Source of the DNA: Charina bottae
Lineage: Eukaryota > Chordata > Lepidosauria > Squamata > Charinaidae
Reading direction: 5' to 3'
DNA length: 64,000 nucleotides
NCBI GenBank assembly: GCA_023362775.1
Contig: JALMGJ010000015.1
Location: 11,295,501-11,359,500, forward strand
Made by a program: the position numbers and the translations under genes. The notes under the pieces were generated by a model. That model worked only from the letters and a program-made list of their open reading frames with translations, did no database searches and had not been told where the DNA came from. Shown here piece by piece: positions 24,379-36,324 of the stretch (positions within the stretch are counted from its first letter, which is position 1; the number at the start of each line of letters is the position of its first letter).

Positions 24379-25519
24379 CTATCTCTTGTCCAGATTTCAT
24401 TAAAGAAATGCAGTGATACCCAACTTCACCTATAAAGATTTACCTTATATTTTGAAAGAATTTCTTTTTAAAAAAATATTTCAACAAACTGAATGACAAC
24501 TGGTGTGTATATGTATTTTTTTCAGATTAAAAAAAATTAGTATGTATGTGGGTTTGCATGTTACACTTCCAAACTTTTAAAAATGGGCAATTGAGAAATC
24601 AGCCAAGGGGAAAAACCCAACAACCTCCTTTCTTTATGATTACTGAACTTGTTGTGACAATGTAAAGCTCCGCATTGTGCCAGTGAAGTTGCATTCATTT
24701 TTATCAATGACATATTTTATCTGCCAGCTGTCACAGTATAATCCATTGGCCCTGCACCTTTTGCCAAACTCTTTTTCATTATGTCAGGCAAAAGAGTTTT
24801 CATCAAGTCCCCTTTCCCATTCTGTTCTGTAATCAAACCATATTTTAATCAAGGCTCTTCAGGCTTTTTATCAACTCAAGGTACAAAAACATCATGTAAT
24901 GCAAGGTTTCCTTCTCTCTGCCTCCTCCCTCTATTGCTTTCACTAAATCCTATGACTTCATTACATGGTCCTAAGGTCATTTTCCAGAAGCAATGTGTAT
25001 GTTCTCCATACATCCAAGATAGAAACACTAAAGCCAACTCTGGCCTCTGACTGGGTAACTTGGGACTAATCAATAACTCCCAGATAAATCTATTTTAAAC
25101 AGTGGTTGATTGGTTGGTTGGGAAAAGTAGAGGAGAAAACACTCTGTATACTCTCTAGCTCCTGGAAAGAGGGGAGGACAACATAAAAGATTGATACATT
25201 AATGAATGTGATTGGCTTTTGTCAATGCTAATTGTATCCACATGCAGGTATGGAGTTCCTCTTTTATATGTCAGGAAGATGCAAGCCATAGAAAGATATA
25301 GTTCAGAAAAGACTCAGAAAAGTTTCAGATGTCAAGCCTTCTGATCTCACAGTGAACATAAACCAAGGCTTGATGGGGCTGTTGAAATTATTTATGGTCA
25401 CTAGGTTTTTCTTTTTTAAAGTGTTGTGGGCTTTTCATGATGACAACCTACTATGGCATGCCCTCTGTCATTTATTTTGGGTTCTTAACCTATGCTGATA
25501 AAATAGCCAAGAAATTAAA
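24379..25519. other. Unannotated stretch
   Basis: No gene or repeat that I can support. Confidence 0.4.
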
Positions 25520-26045
25520 TGCTGAATCATGCTGGGTTGTACAGCAATGATGAGTATGAATCAAATTTGGAAAAGCAAGGATGTCAGCTTGACGACTAAG
25601 TGTAGACTAGTCCGCACTATTGTGTTCTCCATAACTACTTATGGCTGTGAAAGTTGGATGATGAAAAAGTTGGATAGAAGGAAAATTGATTCTTTTGAAC
25701 TATGGTGTTGGAGGAGGCTCTTGTGAATCACTTGGACTGCAAAGATAACAAATAATGAAGTGTTGAAGTGCATAAAACCGGACATGTCACTAGAAGGAAA
25801 AATAACAAAACTTAGACTTAGTTACTTTGGTCATGTCATGAGATCAACATCGTTGGAGAAAGATGTTATGCTTGGAATGGTCAGTGGCAAAAGACAATGA
25901 GGACACCAAAGAGCGCGCTGGTTGGATGCAATCAAAGCAGACACAGGCCAAAATTTAAAGCAACTGAAAGAAGCTGTACAAGATCGGAAATCATGGAGAG
26001 AACTGGCTTATGGAATCGCCAAGGGTCGGATACAACTGAATGGAT
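25520..26045 (+). pseudogene. Decayed RTE-clade LINE, C-terminal reverse transcriptase region
   Basis: Translation gives TTYGCESW, DRRKIDSFELWCWRRLL, SLEGKITKLRLSYFGHVMR and RARWLDAIKA, which align with the C-terminal region of the BovB protein (GCESW onward) at moderate identity. At least two in-frame stops break it. Differences from BovB are many and spread evenly, so this is an older or different RTE family. The 5' part, including the YADD active site, is absent. There is no tail or flanking duplication that I can define. Confidence 0.8.
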
Positions 26046-26271
26046 AATTTGGTTCAAACCTATGCTGAAATCTAGCTATCACACCAGAATACTATAGGCA
26101 CTTCCATCAAAGTGTGAAAAGGTGAGCTAATCTAGGCATTTCTCCAAAGTAGACCAATCCATGTATCCCTATCAATGAATGCTAATAGATCTACTCTGGG
26201 GGAAAAATGCCACACACGAATAAGACTTCCCTATCTGCAATAAATTACATGACTGTAATATATTGTGGGAC

Positions 26272-26755
26272 GCGGTGGCTCAGCGGGTTAAACCGCTGAA
26301 GCTGTAGGGCTGCCGGTTGGAAGATCGGCAGTTCGAATCCCCGCGCAAGGAGGTAAGCTCTCATTGCTAGTCCCAGCTCCTGTCGACCCAACAGTTCGAA
26401 AGCTTGCAAGTAGATAAATTGGGTACCACCTTAAGTGGGAAAATATGCTGGCGTCCTGTCCTGTCGGGGGTCAGATTCCACTGGACTGAAGATCCTCGAA
26501 TGGCAGCAGATCCCGGAAGTAACAACACCCACAGGACGTCAGCAGCCGGCTCTGACACAAGGCATCGTGGGACATGTAGTCCAGAAAGCCAGGAAGAGTT
26601 GGTTCCCTTACCCCCTCCCCTTACGCGCGGATTGTATAATGGAAAAATGTATAATGTATAACAATGTATGTAAGCCGCTCAGAGTCCTCCGTTAGGGAGG
26701 GGATGGGCGGGGTATAAATATAAGTATAAATAAAATAAATAAAAATAAATAAGGG
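26272..26755 (+). mobile_element. Composite SINE: tRNA head with L2-like tail
   Basis: The head GGGACGCGGTGGCTCAG and the B-box-like GCAGTTCGAATCCC (26330-26343) match the SINE at 8909-9222, as do CCCAGCTCCTGTCGACC and AGATAAATTGGGTACCAC. After about 26440 the two diverge. This copy has a GC-rich middle (GGCATCGTGGGACATGTAGT) and finishes with the L2/CR1-like tail signature AAGCCGCTCAGAGTCC, GGATGGGCGGGGTATAAA and an AAATA-rich end. It may be a distinct SINE subfamily or an insertion of one element into another. Confidence 0.75.
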
Positions 26756-27565
26756 AGCTAGGATCTGGTAAGATGGAAAACATCTAGCAATAGTGGTTAA
26801 ATCAGTCGGTAATTAGGTCTTAACATCAGTCTAGAAGGGTTTCTCCCCTATCCTATTTTCACACATAGGAGAGTTCCCATACAGGTGGAAAGAGACATAA
26901 AAAAATAACAGTTGCAACATCTATCTGGTGCAATAAGGTGTGCCCACATCACCTTCATTGGTTGTCATCAAGTCACTGGTGGACCCCCTTTTTAAAAATA
27001 AATAAACAAATAACTAAATAATGGTTCAAAACTCATATTTCATGAGAATTTGACCAAGAACACTGCAATCTCTAAAGCTAGAGCAAGAAAATTTCAAAAT
27101 AGCTCAGATTATGGAGGGGGGGGGAGTGTGAGACTTGGAGAGAGTATGTGATTGTAACTTTTTTTTTAATGGCACCCAGGGTCAGATTCCTGGATTACAG
27201 CACATTCCCCATCTTCCACTGCTTTGGGGGTGATCCTCAGTTATGGAACCCCTGTTTATGGAATGGAATCTGATAGTGTTGTCTCAAAGTCTGAGTCAGG
27301 ATCCTTATGGTGGGTGGAAAATACTTTAGTTTAGAAAACTGTATGTGCCCTCCCTGAAAAATAGGAAATAAGAAAATAGGTATGGAATAGGTACTTTCAA
27401 AGAAATGCACCCCAAAATACCTAGGATTTTCCTGCAAACTGACATGGGAATGGGACAAAGTATATCAGAAAAATGAGAACAGGAGCAAGATTCAGTGGAG
27501 AAAAAAGGTGCTTATCTCCTAATGTTAGATGCTGCTGAATCTTTCCTACCCCTGCCCCCCTCAAT
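26756..27565. other. Unannotated stretch
   Basis: Only short homopolymer runs near 27115-27125 and 27160-27170. Confidence 0.4.
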
Positions 27566-27639
27566 TTTGAAATGATAATGCTGCCATGCTCATGATGAAG
27601 AATTTGAAATGATAATGATGCCATGCTCGTGATGAAGAA
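27566..27639. repeat. Two-copy 37-bp tandem duplication
   Basis: Copies at 27566-27602 and 27603-27639 match at 35 of 37 positions (TTTGAAATGATAATG start, GATGAAGAA end). Confidence 0.9.
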
Positions 27640-28539
27640 TGGAAAATGCTCTAGCAAGACCAAGAGCAACCAGAATGCCCTCATTGGAATTCCATTCACA
27701 TGCTGATATGTATCAGTGCAAGTCACCCTTTCGTCTTCTTCATAAATCATTCATGTGGCACACAAAGACTTCACGCTAAAAGGTCTTTGAGAAACTCACA
27801 CATTGCCTGTTCTGATTTGGCTGGTTTGTTGGTATTAATGCACGAACCCCCCTGAATTAACATTTGACTGATAGATTTGTGCAGCAAAATATTTCTCGTC
27901 AGAAGCAAACAACAGCGTGTCCCTCACCCTGAGATGGTATATGGATTCCTTTTATAGCTAGAACAGGAATGAAATGACATGGGCAAATACAGCTCTGCAA
28001 GCATTCTTTAGGGCCAAATCTTAAATCAAAAGTCTGGCAAATAGGCTGCAAGATTTTTGCCAGTTTGGTATAAACCATGTCCTTATTCCCTGTTCAAAGT
28101 ATTTTGCAGGTTATGTTCCCAAAAGGACAGATATTGCCTCAATGTAGGAGAGTTCAGAAACCTTCTTTATAGTTTTAATATGGGGGGTAACTGTTTAAAA
28201 GCTGAGCAGTTATCCCACCCACCCCCCTTCTGGCTCCTTCAGACGTTGCTGCCAAATTTTAACTTTGACTGTGAGAGAAAGGAAGCATAATTGAATACAC
28301 GGTGAGCAATCATGTTAATTCTATTTAATTGAATTAATTGCATTTCAATGGAAGAAAACCTATTTTAGGTTTTGTCAAGACCTTGTGAAGTACATTACAA
28401 AACCTTGCAAAGTACATTACACTAAGAGATTGTGACTCACTGAAATCTACTCATAAGTTTCCATGGCTGAGAATAAATCTTCCCAGGAGATATACATCTC
28501 TGACTTAAAGGAGGTAGGCGAATTTGCCGGGCAAGATGG
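27640..28539. other. Unannotated stretch
   Basis: A small imperfect tandem of AAGTACATTAC words lies near 28388-28419. Nothing else recognised. Confidence 0.4.
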
Positions 28540-28616
28540 GTTAACCGCCCAGAGTCTGCCATGGTGGAGATGGGCAGTGATAAATCCAAATAATAAATAA
28601 ATAAATAATAAATAAC
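28540..28616 (+). mobile_element. L2/CR1-like LINE 3' tail
   Basis: TTAACCGCCCAGAGTCTGCC, a short hairpin, GGAGATGGGCAG and an (AAAT)n tail. Confidence 0.7.
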
Positions 28617-29024
28617 ACCAATTTGCTCCACTGATCGATTTTACTGATTTGCTTAGCCCAGTTAGTTAATGACCAAGCAGCTGCATTTGTGAAAAATGAT
28701 AATCTTGGTTAAATTTAACTTCAGCTATGATACAGTCCATCTGCTTACTGTATGATTCAGGGTGCAAACCCAGTAAGTTAAGCACATTGTGTGAATCCAG
28801 CCACTCAAAAAAATATGTTCTCTACCAGTAACATATTTATGAGGACTTACATATGTACTGGCATATTCAGAAGGAAATGTGCAAATATTTGATTTGGAGA
28901 TTTTATTCAGAGGTGCTTTGATCAAATCTCCAAACTGATTCCAAAGCAGTCAGAACCTTATCAGGTTATAATCTGTACTTCTGCCTTAAAGGGATAATTA
29001 ATATATTGGGTGTATTTTCTGTGG
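28617..29024. other. Unannotated stretch
   Basis: No feature supported. Confidence 0.4.
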
Positions 29025-29098
29025 TAGGAGGGTATGTCCCCCATTGGGGGAGATGGGCGGTCATATAAATTAAATAAATAAATAAAATAAAATAAATA
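29025..29098 (+). mobile_element. L2/CR1-like LINE 3' tail
   Basis: CCCCCATTGGGGGAGATGGG followed by CGGTCATATAAATT and AAATA repeats. The CCGCCCAGAG part is lost. Confidence 0.65.
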
Positions 29099-29194
29099 TG
29101 TCCTTTAATTTGAAAGTCCAGTAAGGATTCAAGTGCAAAGCAAAAATGAAAGAAGAGTGAATGGGTTGGGAGGAAGAGGAAGACTGACAAACTT

Positions 29195-29505
29195 GTACAG
29201 GTAGTACTCGCTTAACAACCATTTGTTTAGTGATGGTTCAAACTTATGACGATGCTGAAAAAAACAACGTATGCAATGGTCCTCACACTTAGGACCATTG
29301 CAGCATCCCCGTGGTCACATAATCACAATTAGGGCTCTTGGCAACCAGTTCACATTAATGACCGTTGCAGCGTCCCATAGTCACGTGATCACCATTTTTT
29401 ACCTTCCCATCCAGCCTCTGGCAATGGGGAACTGTTTGATTTGCTTAATGACCACATGGTTCATTTAACAACCGCCGCAAAAAAGGTTGTAAAATTGGGT
29501 CCCCA
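29195..29505. repeat. Dispersed repeat with reiterated TTAACAACC/GTCACGTGATC words
   Basis: It starts CAGGTAGTACTCGCTTAAC and contains several near-repeats of CTTAACAACC, CATTGCAGCATCCC, GTTGCAGCGTCCC, GTGGTCACATAATCA and TAGTCACGTGATCACC. I recognise this as a repeat common in snake DNA, possibly a non-autonomous DNA transposon. Its class is not established from this copy. Confidence 0.55.
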
Positions 29506-30235
29506 CATTGATTTATTCATGTGCCCCTCTCCCAAAGGCCCCCTGGCTCTGATTCCCTTCATCTTTGCAACAATGCATGAACATAATAGAAAGAGTAGCA
29601 TTGATCTGTCTCTCTGTCCTGTTCCTCCCGCCTCTTCCTTTATCCATCTAACCGATGAACTGATCTGCAGTTTTTGTTGACTGGTTCATCATGGAGGACC
29701 AAGCATTGTTATTAGCTGGGAAATTAGAGCTGACAGTATTTATTTTGGGAGCCAACTAATTAACTGCTTTTCTTGCCACATCCATTAATGGCTACATGGC
29801 ATGGCATTTTTATTGACATAGTGAGAGAAATTACTTTCTGCAGCAGTCCGTTGACAAGGGAGTGAATGGTTGGATCATTAGCAACTGGATGGGGAGCTGC
29901 CTCTCCTATCAGGATTATTCAGAATGACAGAAATGGTTAGTGACAACAGAAAAGGATGAAGTATATACGTTCATCTTAAGGGTTCAACACAACCCATTAT
30001 TCAGTAATAATTTCTGACAGAGCTCAAATGTTAGCTGTTAACAATGTTTTTGGATTCAGTTTCAGTGTTTTTAAACAGGAATACTTCTCTGTTGTTTTCC
30101 ATGATCCTTTCCTCCACAGAATAAGAAAAGGGAGAGGGTAAAAGCAAAAGCAAAATTACCCTTATAAAAGTCTTCCCCCTTCTTTGAATGATATGTGGTA
30201 CACACAGAGACACGCAGACATGTATGTATACATGT
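29506..30235. other. Unannotated stretch
   Basis: It has a higher share of homeodomain-like TAATTA and ATTAATGG words at 29700-29800 but no exon. See the conserved-noncoding finding. Confidence 0.35.
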
Positions 30236-30238
30236 ACT

Positions 30239-30292
30239 GTATGTATGTATGTATGTATGTATGTATGTATGTATGTATGTATGTATGTATGT
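30239..30292. repeat. (TATG)n microsatellite
   Basis: About 13 TATG units. Confidence 0.95.
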
Positions 30293-31269
30293 TGTATTTT
30301 AAAAATTTCCCCTTTGCAAAAGAAGCTTTTACATTTTGAACTCAATGTTTGGGAATTTTAGACTTTTTCTTGGTGATTACAATGCTTGATTTTATTTATT
30401 TATCTTTTTCTGTTAACTATTTCTCCATCAGTCTGCAGTCTTCTTGTTTCCTGATCTGAAGACATGTGATACAGTGGTATCTGCAGAGGGTGTCGGGGTG
30501 TGACACAAATGACAAAGCAGCATCATGCAGCATCACAGTGCAAGTTTTCCCCACCCCCATTGTGATATAAGCTCCACCCTTTTTGTACATGCCTCATGAT
30601 ATCACATGCAAATATAAAAGAGCTAGAGCTTACAGTGCAACAGCACAACACTGCTATCTTCATTTGGGCAAAAGCAGTGGATTCTAGAGATGCCTAAGGT
30701 CCCATAGGAGGAGTTAGTTTACCCATGACTTCTCTTTTTTATTTTTCATTTCTTTTATTCAGCTTATGGAAAAAAATAGATATTATAACAAAGCAAAATG
30801 GAAATCTGAAACTTGATACAATTTAAATGGAAATTCAGATGATAACAACAGACATTGTACATGGGACATAAATTTCAGACACTTTTTTTTCAGGTAGTTT
30901 GCCCTATTTCCTTATAGAATTTAATTTATGATCAAGTGGTCTTGGTATTTAATTGACCCATGTGAAGCCAAAGAGGTTTCACGCGACTGCAAAGATGATT
31001 GTGGAACCAAGGGCATCTCTTTGGCCATTAGTTTTGTAGATTTGCAAAACAATACAAAAGATTTGCAAAACAATACATTTGCAAATATTTGGTGGCTAAT
31101 ACTGGAATGTTTAACATACTGACAGACCACACTATAAGCTGATTCACCCATTCTTGAAGTTACAGTTCTTTCACACAGGTTTGGATTCTTTTCTTATTGA
31201 GGACAATTACAAGTCCATATGGTTCAGGATAATCTCACAAAAGCGTCAACATCTCAGCTTTTCCCAGGG
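30293..31269. other. Unannotated stretch with an octamer/TATA overlap
   Basis: It holds an ATGCAAAT octamer overlapping TATAAAA at 30606-30619. A small duplication of GATTTGCAAAACAATACA occurs near 31038-31076. No coding sequence recognised. Confidence 0.4.
30606..30619 (+). promoter_or_regulatory. Octamer motif overlapping a TATA-like box
   Basis: ATGCAAAT (30606-30613) shares its last base with TATAAAA (30613-30619). The pairing resembles Pol II promoters of small RNA or immunoglobulin type, but no downstream transcript is identifiable. A chance match is quite possible. Confidence 0.25.
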
Positions 31270-31280
31270 AGGCATTCCTA

Positions 31281-31629
31281 ATGATGGGTTATGAGCATGC
31301 ACTCAGCACATTTAAACCATGTATCAAAGACCTGGAAGCCCAACAGGACCAGTCTGCTCTACCTAAGAATGTTTTTTCTCAGCAGTTAAGCCCCTTTTTA
31401 CAAACCAGAGGGATACTTACACCACATAACTGTTTCCAAATTCCAAAGAGCGCTAACTTTAGCATGCTTCAATGCGCTCCCCACAGCAGTTTGGGAGGGC
31501 TGATACGAAAAAGTCCCCTATGAGCTGAGACTGTGTCCCTGTGGACAAGGGACTGTTGAAACTACAGCTCATGTCCTGCTACACTGTACCCTCTATAAGG
31601 ACTTTTTACCTCTGAGTAAACTCATCTGA
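31281..31629 (+). pseudogene. LINE polyprotein C-terminus remnant
   Basis: Codons 31468-31629 read FNALPTAVWEG, one stop, then YEKVPYELRLCPCGQG and ETTAHVLLHC, ending at TGA. The spaced Cys-x-Cys ... His-x4-Cys is the C-terminal zinc-knuckle-like motif of several LINE polyproteins. The preceding 31281-31523 frame (FKPCIKDLEAQQDQSALP...) is in another phase, so there is a frameshift between them. The LINE clade cannot be settled from this fragment. Confidence 0.55.
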
Positions 31630-31944
31630 GATTTAATGTGACTTAACTTCTGAATAAGCATGCATAAGATGGTGCTATTATGATACATTTTATTGTCTGG
31701 GATACAGCAAGAAATAATTACATTTTAAAAGTATTTTATTGTCTCAATTCCTTAGTTGATATATAATCAGTCCAATAAAAATGGCAAAATACATATGAAA
31801 TAATTATTATATATTGGTGATTCAAAACATAAAAAAATCAAAGAATATCCCAATCTCAATAATAACATTCATATTTATGTTATAAATAATAGCAATTATA
31901 TGGTGTAAGAGGTAGAATCAGAGCGAAATCAGTAACATAATTTT

Positions 31945-32023
31945 TTATTGTATACTGCCCAGATTACCCCTTTGGGGTGGGAGATGGGTGGTGGCAAAAT
32001 CTGATAAATAAATAAATAAATAT
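31945..32023 (+). mobile_element. L2/CR1-like LINE 3' tail
   Basis: TACTGCCCAGATTACCCC, GGGTGGGAGATGGGTGG and a (AAAT)n tail. Confidence 0.65.
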
Positions 32024-32889
32024 TGAGCCATATTCTCTGGTGCCTTATTTGAAAACAATATTCTATACTGATAGCCAAATCATAACCAAAGTAGCCACAA
32101 TTCTAGAAATTCTTATTATTAATTGATTCCAGTTTATTTCTGTCTGATTATATAAAATTTTGTGTGTGTGTGTGTTTTAATAAGTGAAGAATTAATAAAA
32201 GAGAAGGTTGAAACCTAATTAAATTAATTTTAAACCCTGGTTATTAAGGTTTATCAATTAAATTTGCATGTGAGTATAATAAAGATTACAGCAATGATCA
32301 TTTCAAAGATTTGAGACATAGTTAAGAAAATATTTTTAAAGAATTTAAGCTATCAGAAATACAAAATAATAACCAAAATGAATCAATGAACTTAAATATG
32401 ACAAGCTCTCAGTTAATTACTTTATTCTTTGGTTGGGTTCAAATATAATTAAATCATGGTCTATTTAATCATTATGAGTTCAACAAGCTGGGTATATATG
32501 TCATGATAAGTAAAAGCAAATGCACACAAGCCACATTCAGTGAGAGGTATGCATCCAGCCAGTATGTTGCTATATGAATGTCTCATAATTTCAGTTTTTC
32601 TGCATGTGAAGTCTAGCATGGGCCTATATAGATATCCCTGAGCAATAACCTTTCAGGATCCTCCATCTTGTTGGGCAAAAGAAATCAGGGGAACATTTCA
32701 CTGAATTTATCCAGGAGGAAGTGAGGTTTTCTCTATCCTTTCTTAGAAGAGGGAGGGAGGGGATAGATTTTGTGAATGGCAACTCTATTGGCAACAGTAT
32801 TGAGAACATGAATCTGACTGTGGCTCAGCCTTGGTTATATTATATTGTGTTTGGGGATTTTATGTTTAGTTATTTTTGTTTGGTGTTTT
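32024..32889. other. Unannotated AT-rich stretch
   Basis: It includes a short (GT)n run at 32161-32174 and nothing else I can name. Confidence 0.4.
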
Positions 32890-32960
32890 TAATTCTATGT
32901 TAGCTGCCCAGAGTCACGTTTGTGAGTTTGGTGGTTACAGTATATAAATGAATAAATAAA
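32890..32960 (+). mobile_element. Decayed L2/CR1-like LINE 3' tail
   Basis: TTAGCTGCCCAGAGTCACG, TTTGGTGGTTACAGTATATA and AATAAATAAA follow the same order as the other tails but are more diverged. Confidence 0.55.
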
Positions 32961-34890
32961 CATAGCTACCATTTTGCATTAATTATAGCATTCCAACTCT
33001 AATGTCATTCCAGGGACTGTAAGTGGAAATGGTTAACCATTACAAAAATTTGGGCAGAATGTTTTGGAAAATCCTGCAAAATAGTTAATCATACATACAT
33101 ATATACATACATACATGCTTTAGAATGGTTGACAAGATAATCCAAGACCTGATAGAAAAAAATAAGGGAATTTAAAACCATAGAAATGCCAGTCTGCTCT
33201 CATAATGCCTTAATTAAGTCAATCTGTGAACAAGAAAATATGTAATTCAGCAATGTGCTATGGATCATTCTGTTGATGCAAACAAAGATGGTAATTATTC
33301 AGTTTTTAAAAGCTAAAGAAAGTGAAGTTAATGAAAGTTTTAAGATCAGTCCCAAGAGTCTTGCCTGCAGAGAAGAAAACAGAATCACAAATTTCTTCTG
33401 AAGTTGCTTTGCATTAAGGCAATTCTGAATTAATTCAGATATATCAAATTGTATAATTTTCTTTTTCATCTTCCTAAGTCTCCTGGAGTGGGGAAAGTAG
33501 AGATTCAAAATGATAATTTAAAGAATATAAATCCAAAGAAATAACTTTGAAAAATAGTTGTGCCTCTCCTTTAGCATTTAGGAGAACACAAAAAATTCTA
33601 GTTGTGTAACAAATGGCACTGTGTATTCTACCATTCATGCTCATACCCTTCAGGACACTAATCATGTACATGAAGTCTCATTACACAAAATTCAGTGTTG
33701 CAGTGAAAACAACTTGAATTCAGAAGCTTACCACTCAGCATGACAAGGTCAAGGATTGTGGAAATGTACAGTGTGGACCCATGATGTGTGGTCCATGCCC
33801 CTTCAAATTTTGAGCACTCCCACATTCTCCTGAACATTTGGTTAGAGTTTAGTGGGCTATAAAAATGTTACAGAGACTTTAAAAAAAAAAGCTTATTTTC
33901 ATTTGATAAAATGCACTTTAAGCATGACAAAAAATGAGATTTGTGTTATTTCACAAGGTTGGGGGACAAAATAACAGTCAGCTTCTAACTAACGCATAGT
34001 CCTGCAGATCAACTATTTGATAGTTTAACTTTAAAATTGAATACATCTAAGCTTTAATTATGTCATGCATTTTTATTTGTCTATTAATGATGTTACCTAG
34101 TGATGCTTCCAAATGGGACTACAGTCTGGGCTAATTTGAAAGAATAGTGTGAGATTCTTGGCTGATACAGAAGTTACCCATTTGTCTACTGATGATGACT
34201 AAAGAACATTGACTGACTTTGGAATGTTTTTCAACATGGGTGAATATAAATTATGGAGTCCTGTTTGATTTGTCTACTAAATGCCTTAGAGATGTCTTGC
34301 TTTTCTATATATTGTGATAGATGTGGTATCGGCTGAAAAACTTTGACTAACAGCATAACATTTCATATACCAAAATAATAAAAGACAGGGAATCAACCTA
34401 AAAATGTTCACACTTTTGAGATGTTATGCTTGTTTTGTTCTTTCTGAAGGGCAACAAAATATATCAAAACCATAACAAATAGGCAGCTTGATATTGTTCA
34501 ATATGGGAGCTCTCTTCATATTCATATACACCATTCCAACATTCTTAGATTATTAAAATATACACCCAAAATAATTTTTTCTAAGAAGTTTAGTCTAAAT
34601 GTAACCTATATTTCTTACTGAGTGCAAAAAAAATAAACATTTCTGCTTTCTGAATTATGGCTATTTATATGCCATTACTCCATCACTATTTATATGCCTT
34701 TTCTCTCTGTCTTGTGTCATGTGAGATTTGATCATGTCCATCAAATATAAAATATGTCCCATCCCAACCATTCAAATAAACCCAAAATACTTCCCCCCCC
34801 CCATCTCTGAATCACTAGATTGAAAGATCATGTTCAGAAAAATTGGTTGTGGGTCCACTGTAGCCATGGAGTTCTTTCCTATTACATTAT
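32961..34890. other. Unannotated AT-rich stretch
   Basis: No supported feature. A short TACA/ATAC run lies near 33089-33116. Confidence 0.4.
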
Positions 34891-34891
34891 C

Positions 34892-34940
34892 AATGGAATG
34901 GAATGGAATGGAATGGAATGGAATGGAATGGAATGGAATG
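34892..34940. repeat. (GGAAT)n microsatellite
   Basis: Nine to ten near-perfect GGAAT pentamers. Confidence 0.95.
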
Positions 34941-35129
34941 ATATCCTAGCAGAATATAGTTTTGTATGAACTTTTGTCTAATTTTCCCCTTTTGTACTTT
35001 TTTTAGCTGTATAATGCAGATGTTGGCTTTTAACCACACTGCAGTCTTCATATAGTTTCAGAAGTTCAAAATAAGTCAAACTCACTTTAAAACATATTTG
35101 TTTTACATAAAAATAAAATATGTAGTTGT

Positions 35130-35318
35130 CTCTCTGTCCTTCAAGTCAGTCTTGACTCCTGGATATGTCTCTGCAATTTTCTTGGCAAGGTTTTTCAGAA
35201 GTGGTTTGCCATTGCCTCCTTCCTAGGGCTGAGAGAAAGGGACTGGCCCAAGATCACCCAGCTGGCTTTGTCTCCTGGTTTCTAGCCTTGTGTCTTTAAT
35301 CAATACACCAAACTGGCA
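35130..35318 (-). mobile_element. Sauria-SINE-like copy, reverse strand
   Basis: Read on the minus strand it gives GCCAGTTTGGTGTA, CCAGCTGGGTGATCTTGGGC, GGAGGCAATGGCAAACCAC and CTTGCCAAGAAAATTGCAG, the order seen at 47526-48170. It adjoins short GACA and CA runs at its 5' side (35320-35360). Confidence 0.8.
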
Positions 35319-35360
35319 GAGACAGACAGACATTATACACACGCACACACACACACACAA

Positions 35361-36324
35361 TTTTTTCCCATATCATTCCTACTGTGATGTCATTTGGCCT
35401 AGGGAAAAAAGACACTATTTCTTTATTTGCCTGCATCCCTCGCAGAGCAGGTGGTAGTAGATAACCTTGGAAGAGAAGCTGATGACTTCTTTGCATGACT
35501 CTCTAACTCTTCCTAGAAAGTAGTTGGTGATCAGTGATGAAATAGGCTCTAATGCTTTTTTCTGGATGGAGACTATTCACTTCTTGACTTCTGGGGGAGA
35601 AATCATGGACTGAAGACATCTCCCCAAAAGCAGAGCCAACAACCTTGGTGAATGAATGAAGAACTGGTGAGTAGACCAGTTCCTTGGAACCTCTCCAGAT
35701 AAGTAGAGGATAGGAGATCACCCACATGTGCTCTGGACAGCTGCTCCTTGTGAGGAGACTGCAAGACTCACAGGTGTGAGCATTGGGAGGTGAAGGGATC
35801 AGCCATCGTGCTCACAACTGCAGTCGGCGCCTTTTAAAGGACACTAGGTTTGCGAACCTCACATTCTAATCGCTTTTAGAAATTGCTCATTAACTACTTT
35901 TAAGCTATTAGAGACCTTCAGAATGACAAGTTTGAAAATGCTAAGTGAGTTTGCCTTTAATCCTGAATGAAAGAAAATTTTAATCATAAGCCTAAAAATT
36001 TAAGGAATTTAAAATAAACAGCAAAAATCTAAATAAGATTTCGATCTTAGAAAGTTATAAACAGACTAAGGGTCCATATAAATTTAGAATATAGAAACTT
36101 TTACAATAAGATTTTGGAATTAATTATAAAGAATGAACAGCTTCTCATGGGAAATAGATCTGTTTCTGTTTTGGTTCTTACAAAACATAACAAAGAAAAG
36201 TAATTTTATGATTATAATTTTGTGATTTTAGTCCCTTCTGGACACTAGAAGGGACTAAAGATTCTAGGCAGAGGGAAAAAAAATACAAGCCTACATTTTG
36301 TGTTAATTAACTGGAACCTATAAA
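35361..36324. other. Unannotated stretch
   Basis: No supported feature. Confidence 0.4.

Noticed and set aside
26272..26345. Possible tRNA gene
   Set aside because: Same SINE head as 8909-9222; it is part of a dispersed repeat.
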